DNA of 23,044 nucleotides from Bacillota bacterium. Its GTDB lineage: Bacteria; Eremiobacterota; SpSt-956; JAKJGF01. The DNA lies in the NCBI GenBank assembly GCA_029555925.1, contig JAKPQU010000453.1:1-23044 (forward strand), given 5' to 3'. This document shows, one piece after another, positions 7,357-13,481 of the stretch (position 1 is the stretch's first letter; each line of letters opens with the position of its first letter). The notes beneath the pieces are model-generated. The model was not told where the DNA came from. It saw nothing but the letters and a program-made list of their open reading frames with translations, and ran no database searches. Both the position numbers and the translations under genes were made by a program.

Positions 7357-8571
7357 CTAAATAAATTTTTTCATAGCTTCTTTATCTATCAACTTACCAT
7401 GACTCACTACATAGAGCGGTTCTTTATGATACATAATGGCTTCATAAACGCTCTTTCCGTCAAGGACTACCATGTGGGCAGGATGTCCTTCTGCAATAGA
7501 AAAATCTTTTACATTCATTGCTTTACCTGCATTAATTGTTACCATATCATAAATGGTTTCCATTTCCTGATATGTTGTCATCCAGAGGAGATGGACATTT
7601 AAAAAGGCAACTTCAAGCATACTGTTCTGACCGAAGGGATAATAGGCATCCACTACATCATCCTGTCCGAGTGCTACAAGACATTTTTCTGCCAGAAGTT
7701 CTTTTACCTTTGCATGAAGCGGGCCTGTATGAGGGTCACTTATGACTCCCATTTCTGCCTGTTTAAGGAGAGCTGCTATCTTCTTGAAATATGGTCCCGG
7801 ATAAAGAGCCATAGCTCTTGCATGATGGGCAAGGGAACGGCCCGGTCTCTTTGCTTTTATTGTAGCCACTGCAAGTTTCTCCAGCGTTCTTAATCCCGGA
7901 TCTCCTGCATCATCAACAAGCATGGATATATCTTTATCATATTTTACAGCCAGTTTCATCATTGCATCAATATGGGCCTGTTCATCTTCTTCCGTAAATT
8001 CTATCCAGGGAATACCGCCCACTACATCTGCACCCATTTTCATGGCTTTATCTATTAATTTTTCCGTTCCCGGTTCTCTTACGACTCCATCCTGTGGAAA
8101 TGCCACTACCTGGACATCGACAATATCTTTGAATTCCTTCTTTGCCTGAAGAAGTGCTTCTATACCTATGAGTTTTGCTTTTGAGTCTACATCCGCAAAA
8201 GCTCTGATATGAGTATTGCCGTTTATGGCAGCAAGAGCAAGAGCTTTTCTTACATTTTTTATGATCCAGTCTACTGCATATTTTTCTTTTACCCTTGCGG
8301 CAAGTTCTATTGCAGTCATTGCTGCTCCCATATCTCCGCCGTGGTATGATTTAAGTGCTTCTTCATCCATCATCTGCAGGGTGTAAACTTTACATAAATG
8401 AAGGTGGGCATTGCAAAAAGACTCTGTTACAAGTTTCCCGTCCGCATTTATCTCGTTTTTACATTTGTCCTTGAGATTTTTTTTGATTTTTGCTATTTTC
8501 CCGCCTTTAATCGCTATGTCCTGAGTTTCCTTTGCACCTCTCAGCAGGGCATTTCTGATGATGAGATCCAT
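7357..8571 (-). CDS. cytosine-deaminase-like amidohydrolase
   Basis: This 404-residue cytoplasmic protein of the metal-dependent amidohydrolase superfamily is closest in layout to bacterial cytosine deaminase. It matches family landmarks along its length: H56-L-H58, the segment QVVAFPQDG, ADVVGGIPWIEFT, AHHARAM, and GQDDVVDAYYPFG with Asp304. But the His that binds metal in E. coli CodA (VHCDE) is Leu218 here, and the catalytic Glu three residues on is Asp221. The true substrate may therefore differ from cytosine, or the protein may be inactive. AAGGAGG lies 9 bases before the ATG, and TTGACA-16-TATTAT lies upstream. It stands alone between divergent and tandem neighbours. The FdrA cluster at 18405-23044 suggests a shared nucleobase or ureide catabolic role. 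Confidence 0.82.
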   Translation of the reverse strand: MDLIIRNALLRGAKETQDIAIKGGKIAKIKKNLKDKCKNEINADGKLVTESFCNAHLHLCKVYTLQMMDEEALKSYHGGDMGAAMTAIELAARVKEKYAVDWIIKNVRKALALAAINGNTHIRAFADVDSKAKLIGIEALLQAKKEFKDIVDVQVVAFPQDGVVREPGTEKLIDKAMKMGADVVGGIPWIEFTEEDEQAHIDAMMKLAVKYDKDISMLVDDAGDPGLRTLEKLAVATIKAKRPGRSLAHHARAMALYPGPYFKKIAALLKQAEMGVISDPHTGPLHAKVKELLAEKCLVALGQDDVVDAYYPFGQNSMLEVAFLNVHLLWMTTYQEMETIYDMVTINAGKAMNVKDFSIAEGHPAHMVVLDGKSVYEAIMYHKEPLYVVSHGKLIDKEAMKKFI

Positions 8572-8614
8572 ATTAATAATCCTCCTTAAAATTTTAATGT
8601 AGAGATATGAAATA

Positions 8615-8642
8615 ATAATATCAAAATTTTTTTCTCTGTCAA
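8615..8642 (-). promoter_or_regulatory. sigma-70-type promoter for the amidohydrolase gene
   Basis: On the minus strand TTGACA (8642-8637) and TATTAT (8620-8615) are spaced by 16 bases. This is a near-consensus housekeeping promoter, about 44 bases upstream of the amidohydrolase start codon. Confidence 0.65.
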
Positions 8643-8650
8643 GAAGAAAA

Positions 8651-8726
8651 TAAGTGAATAGTGAAAGGTGAAAAGTGAAAAGAATAAGATATTACTTGAC
8701 TGTTCACCACTCACTATTGGCCTATG
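8651..8726. repeat. heptad array 5 (GTGAAAA type) with hairpin
   Basis: Four or more 7-bp units (AGTGAAT AGTGAAA GGTGAAA AGTGAAA) are followed by an inverted copy. The segments 8657-8672 and 8703-8718 pair over 16 bp with two mismatches. It lies between the divergent promoters of the amidohydrolase and the metallopeptidase-like gene. Confidence 0.65.
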
Positions 8727-8755
8727 TTGCCTTATAACGTAAAATATTATATGAT
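8727..8755 (+). promoter_or_regulatory. sigma-70-type promoter for the metallopeptidase-like gene
   Basis: TTGCCT (8727-8732) and TATGAT (8750-8755) are spaced by 17 bases. This would give a leader of roughly 75 bases that includes the heptad array at 8794-8814. Confidence 0.5.
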
Positions 8756-8793
8756 AATACCTGTAAGAAGTATCATGCGATGAAACTGTATTC

Positions 8794-8814
8794 CGTTACG
8801 CGTTACGCGTCACG
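8794..8814. repeat. heptad array 6 (CGTNACG, 3 exact units)
   Basis: CGTTACG CGTTACG CGTCACG is three contiguous 7-bp units. The array lies in the likely 5' leader of the gene starting at 8839, ending 8 bases before its Shine-Dalgarno site. Confidence 0.75.
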
Positions 8815-8838
8815 ATATCTTTAAAGGAGATGATTCAT

Positions 8839-9783
8839 TTGAATATATTCAAATTTTTACTCGTTCTGTTCTGCCTTTTCACATTTCCCTTACTTGCTCA
8901 GACAAATTTCCCTTCTGTATATATTGACGGTCAGTTATTCCAGGGAAGAGTCATACTTTATAATAATATTTTATACGCAGACTGCGATGACCTTATGAAA
9001 GCAATAAAGGGAACACATATCTATAATATTGCGGAAAATAAACATTATATAAATAACAGATATTTTTCTGATGATTATGTATATGTCTATCAGAATCGCT
9101 TTTATATTTATTTAAAATATGCAGTTCAATTTGCAGGAGCAAGTAAAGCACTCTATGATGCTTCTACAAATACGATAGTTATAGAATTTCCGTCATCTCA
9201 AATAGCAGTTTATTCGACTCCTTCTCCCGGTAAAGGAGAAAAAATTACGAATTTTAATCAGGTTAAAGCAGCAGAAGGAGGGCTTACGGAACATTACCAG
9301 CAAAATGAACAGTTAGATGCCATTTTGAAAGAAGTTTCGGCAGGACTTTACAGTAAATATGGTATGCAGGTTCCATGTGCGCTTCAGGTTATGTCTGTTG
9401 ATGAAGAAGAACTTCAGCATATAGCCCGTGATGAACATCTTACAGATGCAGCTATAGCAGGTCTTTACTGGAATGAGAAGATTTATATTCAATATGGTCT
9501 GTCTACTTCGAGAATATACGAGGTTATGGCCCATGAATTTACCCATGCCTGGCAGAGACACAATAACTGTCCCCTTGATCAGGAACCACTGCTATTAGAA
9601 GGCTTCGCCGAATGGGTGGCATATAAATATACTCAGGGCAGGACTTCAGGAGGTATTTTTACCAATAAAGGAAATACTGTCTATGGGAAGGGATTGAAGT
9701 TTTTCCAGGATATGGAGAAAAAACTGGGGGAAACAGCTGTTTTTGATTATGTGAAGAAAAATAAAAGTGCTGTACCTTATTAA
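8839..9783 (+). CDS. secreted HEFTH zinc metallopeptidase-like protein (DA1-type domain)
   Basis: This exported protein has a signal peptide (first about 20 residues, ending FPLLAQ), then a stalk-like region (about 25-110), then a C-terminal zinc peptidase-like domain. The zinc motif is H232-E-F-T-H236. A downstream LLLEGFAEW places E254 or E258 as third ligand, a spacing that resembles the DA1-type peptidase domain. I chose the TTG at 8839: AAAGGAG (8823-8829) is 9 bases away, whereas the in-frame ATG at 8830 touches the ribosome site. The product is then 314 residues. The stalk half resembles the protein at 6380-7237. The substrate is unknown. The protein ends soon after the zinc domain, which seems complete. 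Confidence 0.78.
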   Translation: MNIFKFLLVLFCLFTFPLLAQTNFPSVYIDGQLFQGRVILYNNILYADCDDLMKAIKGTHIYNIAENKHYINNRYFSDDYVYVYQNRFYIYLKYAVQFAGASKALYDASTNTIVIEFPSSQIAVYSTPSPGKGEKITNFNQVKAAEGGLTEHYQQNEQLDAILKEVSAGLYSKYGMQVPCALQVMSVDEEELQHIARDEHLTDAAIAGLYWNEKIYIQYGLSTSRIYEVMAHEFTHAWQRHNNCPLDQEPLLLEGFAEWVAYKYTQGRTSGGIFTNKGNTVYGKGLKFFQDMEKKLGETAVFDYVKKNKSAVPY

Positions 9784-9903
9784 GAGCCTATCCGAAAAGT
9801 CGCCCCATACCTTTCCACTGCCAGACTCTTCCGAAAAATGTATAATCCTCCTGAAAGAAAATCTATTTTTACAGACATCTACTATTTTGCCTCTTTTTAC
9901 TGA

Positions 9904-9937
9904 AGTGAGTAATGAATAGTGAAAAGTGAAAAGCCAG
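9904..9937. repeat. heptad array 7 (GTGAAAA type)
   Basis: Units AGTGAGT, AATGAAT, AGTGAAA and AGTGAAA occur in a 7-base phase. Unlike arrays 4, 5 and 13, I find no inverted partner close by. Confidence 0.6.
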
Positions 9938-9971
9938 AAAACCTTATCTAATCTGGTTTATAACATATTAA

Positions 9972-10024
9972 AATCTTACTGAGGTGAGCATAAATAATAC
10001 ATATATGCTCAACTCAGTAAGATT
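9972..10024. repeat. long hairpin, dispersed repeat element copy C
   Basis: A 21-bp stem (9972-9992 and 10004-10024) with one mismatch encloses an 11-base loop. Its centre, AGCATAAATAATACATATAT, is shared with the repeat copies at 5275-5360 and 19271-19356. It could also end transcription of the metallopeptidase-like gene, but there is no clear T-run. Confidence 0.7.
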
Positions 10025-10027
10025 TGG

Positions 10028-10228
10028 AAGACTCTGCATTCATATCCATCTAAGTACCGTAACAGATAAATTAGTAACCAAAATCTTATATATCGTGACG
10101 CGTAACGCGTAACGCGTCACGGGAGCAAAAACGTTATGTATAAATATGATACATAATTTTTTTGGATACCTTTTTACCTTGAGCGGTACTAAGCTATGGA
10201 TGCTTCAGGTAGATATGAATACAGTCTT
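10028..10228. repeat. MITE-like element with imperfect terminal inverted repeats
   Basis: The left end (10028-10060, AAGACTCTGCATTCATATC then CTAAGTACCG) is roughly complementary to the right end (10182-10228, CGGTACTAAG then GATATGAATACAGTCTT), with a few gaps. The middle holds four CGTNACG heptads. No transposase gene is present, so any mobility would be non-autonomous. Confidence 0.5.
10094..10121. repeat. heptad array 8 (CGTNACG, 4 exact units)
   Basis: CGTGACG CGTAACG CGTAACG CGTCACG is four contiguous units with only the central bases changing. It is followed by GGAGCA, as at 5318-5323, linking it to repeat copy A. Confidence 0.75.
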
Positions 10229-10240
10229 TATGTTAAAAAT

Positions 10241-10726
10241 TTAGTTATTATTAATACCCGGTCCTACATAATCAGGACCCGGTTTCCAGATTTGTCCACT
10301 ATTTTTTAGGAGGTAGAGTTCTTTTTTAGCATTTTCAGATGCAACCCGCGTATGGAATATCGACGAATCTGACCTGTTTTTTGCTATAGCAGAGGCCGAA
10401 ATGCTGATCATCCCTGCGGCAATCGTACTTCCGATAAACGAATAAGGAATAGCAGGCCCCATAAGGTTTAACAGAGCGGAACAGATTCCTGCCGTAAATG
10501 TAAATATTGATGCCATAGAGGCTGTATCTAAAACGATTTTCGTTGCTCGTAAGTTTTTCATTTTTTCTGATAAGGTGGTAATTTCTGCTTCCAGCTCTTT
10601 GCTTCTATTTTCTATATATACCTGGTCATTTACAGGTATTGCATCGCCAGGCTTAAGATTCTCTCTTATCTCTTTCCAGTTGTTAGATTTTATTATAGAA
10701 GGTTGCCTATTGTTGTTTATGTTCAT
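10241..10726 (-). CDS. unknown protein with coiled coil and hydrophobic hairpin
   Basis: I do not recognise this 161-residue protein. The N-terminus has no signal peptide and is rich in Asn, Ser and Ile (MNINNNRQPSIIKSNN). A short coiled coil (about 40-62, ENRSKELEAEITTLSEKMKN) is followed by two hydrophobic segments (about 70-90 and 96-115), then a polar tail ending GPDYVGPGINNN. GGAAAGG precedes the ATG. It is the third gene of a minus-strand unit with the lethal-factor-like protein and the Gly-rich protein, 101 bases after the latter. The leaderless polar start with a hydrophobic hairpin resembles proteins exported by specialised secretion, such as translocators, but that is inference only. 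Confidence 0.65.
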   Translation of the reverse strand: MNINNNRQPSIIKSNNWKEIRENLKPGDAIPVNDQVYIENRSKELEAEITTLSEKMKNLRATKIVLDTASMASIFTFTAGICSALLNLMGPAIPYSFIGSTIAAGMISISASAIAKNRSDSSIFHTRVASENAKKELYLLKNSGQIWKPGPDYVGPGINNN

Positions 10727-10827
10727 CTTTTTTTCCTTTCCCTATTATTTCTGCACTACCGGATCTATAAATGTTAAAGAGAAAAATCTACATCCGGCTA
10801 TTACCATTTTGCCTCAGGCCAACCATC

Positions 10828-11583
10828 CTAGCTTGCAACTATCAGGCCAAGCACAAATCCCCCTATGCCTCCTAACACCATTCCTCCTAGTCCTCCTGCT
10901 GCCACCCCTAATCCTGCTCCTGAAAGTGCATAACCTGCTCTGATTACACCATGATGGGAAAAATAGTCTCTATCGTTATGACAGCAAAGCATACTGCTAG
11001 ACGTGCCTAAACCATGCCAACTAGCAAACGTGCCCCCTCCCGCTCCTATTATTCCTCCAATGCTCTGTACTACCGTTCCCAGACCTAAAAGAATAGGAGC
11101 TGCTACAATTGCAGCACCGGCTGCTAAAGCTGCAAATCCGGCTGCATTATCTATGTTTTTTATAAATTTAAGATGTTTTCCCATTAAAAAAACTTTATCT
11201 TTACTCCTACCCAATTGAATCTCTAAAATACCTTTCCCAAATTTCACATCTACAATAACTTTATCTTTATTATTCCCTTGTATCTCCTCATGTACCGTCA
11301 CATTATCATTTGTTTTTTTATCAACAGTAGCTTTATCCTTCTCCTTCTCCTGTACCTCCAGGGAGGGCTTCCCATCATTTATAAGGACACTACCTGGCTT
11401 CCTGAAATTATAATCCTTTCCGTATATGTGATCCAATCTATTGGCCTTATCATCTAAAGTTACAATATCCCTGGCCATAGTATCTATTGAATTTTTCATT
11501 GACTCCTTTTCTTTGTCATTGTTTAACTGCCCCTGATTTTCAAATTTACCTGTTGTAGAGCCACTTATTTTTATTGATGTCAT
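10828..11583 (-). CDS. unknown protein with glycine-rich hydrophobic C-terminus
   Basis: I do not recognise this 251-residue protein. Residues 1-125 are polar and probably partly disordered; the start is Ser-, Thr- and Gly-rich (MTSIKISGSTTGKFENQGQ) and there is no signal peptide. From about residue 138 it becomes hydrophobic with glycine-zipper character: AAGFAALAAGAAIVAAPILL, then GGIIGAGGG, and finally GAGLGVAAGGLGGMVLGGIG to the end. Between the hydrophobic blocks lies a His- and Cys-containing segment (MLCCHNDRDYFSHHG). Such Gly-rich helices are common in membrane-inserting or pore-forming proteins. AGGAGGT lies 7 bases before the ATG, and the gene starts 57 bases after the lethal-factor-like gene. 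It is likely part of the same operon and perhaps the same delivery or target complex. Confidence 0.65.
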   Translation of the reverse strand: MTSIKISGSTTGKFENQGQLNNDKEKESMKNSIDTMARDIVTLDDKANRLDHIYGKDYNFRKPGSVLINDGKPSLEVQEKEKDKATVDKKTNDNVTVHEEIQGNNKDKVIVDVKFGKGILEIQLGRSKDKVFLMGKHLKFIKNIDNAAGFAALAAGAAIVAAPILLGLGTVVQSIGGIIGAGGGTFASWHGLGTSSSMLCCHNDRDYFSHHGVIRAGYALSGAGLGVAAGGLGGMVLGGIGGFVLGLIVAS

Positions 11584-11640
11584 ATTTTTTACCTCCTGAT
11601 TCTGTCCGGGAATTACGAATTAATATTGCAATTGACTTTT

Positions 11641-13083
11641 TTAGTCTGTTTCATTTAACAGACTCTGTATAGCCTTATAAGAATCTTTCATTACACCTAA
11701 TGATTTTTTTACATGATTATATTCATCTGTTCCCTCCTTATTATAACTTAAGTAATCTTCCATTTGAGCCATTTTGTTCTTGAAGCCATCAGGATCTAAT
11801 TTATATGTTTTAAAAGTTTCGGCAAAAAATTCATCTTTATCTTTACGTGTATATTTCTCATGATAGCCAGTCGTATCAGCATAATTTAAAGAGTCTACCC
11901 ATGGGTCATATTTATCATAAATATAGTTAGGATCTTTCTTTTTTCCAATTTCATCTAATTTTCTATTATACTGCATCTCAGCATCATATGAACTTATTTT
12001 ACCCTGGTCTAAGTCTGCCTTGAGTTCTTTCTTCCTGGCTATCAATTCCTCATCATTCAGTATCTCATTAATAAGTTCTTTGGAAAATACTTTTCCTGCT
12101 CCCGGTTCAAATCCTTTCTTTCTTGCCTCTTCTTCAACCTCCATACCTCTTTCATAGATGCTTTTTCCTTCAGAATCTCTTAGAGTATAAAATTGATCCT
12201 TTTCATCATACGTTTCTTTACCTTCTTTTACTGCTATTTCTTTCAATTTAGCAGAAAATCCGTGACCATATTCATGTGTTAGATTTTCTACCATTGCTTT
12301 ATCACTTAATGCATTGCCGGTCACGGGATGCTTGGTATAAAGCTCTATTTTTTTATCTCCTGGATAAGTTGTTCCTCCGGCAACTCCTTTAGGATCTTGT
12401 TCGATCACATCTATTAAGAAATCCGATTTATATTTTTCAGGCACACTTTTATCCAGCGTTGAAACAAGATCCTTTAACATCTTCTCTTTCTCTTCATCTA
12501 TATTATTTCTATTATTTGACCATTTAATACCTGCTTCCTCTGGAGACTTCTCGGAAGGTTCTCTTCCAGCTGATGGTATCTCTTCTCCTTCTGGAAGTGT
12601 TTTGATGTTTATTAATCTTCCTCTCGAAGGTAAATCCACCTGACCTTCTACCGTTTTTTCCCCTGTAATACCTTTTGACTTTTCATATTGTTCTTTAAGA
12701 TATTCTCTGGCTGCCATGGGATCAGAAGGTAGATTATTGAACCTCTGTTCTCTGAGAGGTTCTGCTTTTGATGTGGAAAAATCTTCTCTGTCCTGATTGT
12801 AAAAGTCCGGGAAACGTACTTCTTCATTTGCACCGATGCTCTGATCTTCCTGTCTGTTTTTAAACTGTTCCCGTCTCTTTACACCGGAAGGTGTATTTTT
12901 AAGTCTATTATTATAGCTGGTATTGGTTGAAGTATTTCCCAGACTGTCATCTAACTTTTCATCTATTTGCTCGAAGTTATCTTCCCTGGTATGTGTTTTA
13001 GTAGACGGCTTTTTATCATCCTTCTTTCTTGCCTTTGATTCCATTAATCTGTTATAAGCTGAATTTGAACTGATTTCTGTCAA
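11641..13083 (-). CDS. leaderless zinc metalloprotease resembling anthrax lethal factor domain
   Basis: This 480-residue protein starts at a TTG with AGGAGGG 7 bases upstream. Residues 1-200 are polar, charged and probably disordered, with no signal peptide. The catalytic-like part carries H270-E-Y-G-H274 (LTHEYGHGFSAKL). Much later comes D417-E-F-F-A-E-T-F-K, which closely resembles the EFFAEAF motif supplying the third zinc ligand in the lethal factor (M34/ATLF) domain. A Tyr-rich stretch precedes it, as in lethal factor. The gap between the two motifs is about 144 residues, far longer than in lethal factor, so there is a large charged insertion. It leads a three-gene unit and has an ECF-type promoter-like element about 360 bases upstream. 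It is probably a toxin- or effector-like protease; the target is unknown. Confidence 0.75.
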   Translation of the reverse strand: MTEISSNSAYNRLMESKARKKDDKKPSTKTHTREDNFEQIDEKLDDSLGNTSTNTSYNNRLKNTPSGVKRREQFKNRQEDQSIGANEEVRFPDFYNQDREDFSTSKAEPLREQRFNNLPSDPMAAREYLKEQYEKSKGITGEKTVEGQVDLPSRGRLINIKTLPEGEEIPSAGREPSEKSPEEAGIKWSNNRNNIDEEKEKMLKDLVSTLDKSVPEKYKSDFLIDVIEQDPKGVAGGTTYPGDKKIELYTKHPVTGNALSDKAMVENLTHEYGHGFSAKLKEIAVKEGKETYDEKDQFYTLRDSEGKSIYERGMEVEEEARKKGFEPGAGKVFSKELINEILNDEELIARKKELKADLDQGKISSYDAEMQYNRKLDEIGKKKDPNYIYDKYDPWVDSLNYADTTGYHEKYTRKDKDEFFAETFKTYKLDPDGFKNKMAQMEDYLSYNKEGTDEYNHVKKSLGVMKDSYKAIQSLLNETD

Positions 13084-13187
13084 AATTAATCCCTCCTGAA
13101 AATTTTTAAATATTTATTTGATGTTTTTTATATATGTGTAATATAGCAATTATAGTTAGTTTCGTAACTATCCATAAATAATGACCT

Positions 13188-13258
13188 CGTAATGCGTAAA
13201 GCGTAATGCCTGATGCACAGGGATTAAACCCGTCACGCGTCACGCGTTACGCGTCACG
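13188..13258. repeat. heptad arrays 9 and 10 (CGTAATG-like, then four exact CGTNACG)
   Basis: A degenerate run (CGTAATG CGTAAAG CGTAATG CCTGATG) is followed, after 14 bases, by exactly four units CGTCACG CGTCACG CGTTACG CGTCACG at 13231-13258. It lies in the likely leader of the lethal-factor-like operon. Confidence 0.7.
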
Positions 13259-13440
13259 ACGACTTAAATTCTAATAAGTTATGAAATACACTATACTTTT
13301 ATGCATAGATAATTGCATAAAAAATTCAGTCAAAATACAAACAATGATAAAATTTTCCCTGGTATTTTCATGATGCAATTGTCTTCAAAATTAAGTATAT
13401 AACTCGGGATAATAATTAATAAATTACCTTCTAATTATAA

Positions 13441-13473
13441 TATTCTGAATTTATAAAAAAAGTTCCATCTTTT
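13441..13473 (-). promoter_or_regulatory. ECF-type promoter-like element, copy 1 (towards the metalloprotease operon)
   Basis: On the minus strand this reads GATGGAACTTTTTTTATAAAT, then three variable bases, then GAATA. The GGAAC block is the classic ECF -35 box, and GAATA starts 16 bases later, which is normal ECF spacing. A near-identical copy (30 of 33 bases, 25 of them contiguous) lies at 16190-16222 in opposite orientation. It points away from the sigma-fusion gene, whose stop is at 13482, towards the gene at 13083. Confidence 0.65.
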
Positions 13474-13481
13474 AGAATTTT

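Larger units (their letters stand above)
9784..10240. other. 457-base intergenic repeat region
   Basis: No gene is seen in this convergent gap. It contains a one-sided GTGAAAA array (9904-9937), a long hairpin (9972-10024), and a MITE-like structure with imperfect terminal inverted repeats (10028-10228) around a CGTNACG core. Confidence 0.6.
13084..13481. other. 398-base leader and promoter region of the lethal-factor-like operon
   Basis: No gene is seen in this region. It holds the AGGAGGG ribosome site for the TTG at 13083, two heptad arrays (13188-13217 and 13231-13258), a weak inverted repeat TTATGCA/TGCATAA (near 13299-13320), and the ECF-type element at 13441-13473. If that element is the start point, the mRNA leader would be roughly 350 bases. 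Confidence 0.5.

Noticed and set aside
8830..8838. ATG at 8830 as start of the metallopeptidase-like gene
   Set aside because: It touches the AAAGGAG ribosome site with no spacing; the TTG at 8839 has the ideal 9-base gap.
13231..13258. Heptad arrays as a CRISPR array
   Set aside because: Units are 7 bases long and contiguous, with no spacers and no cas genes.
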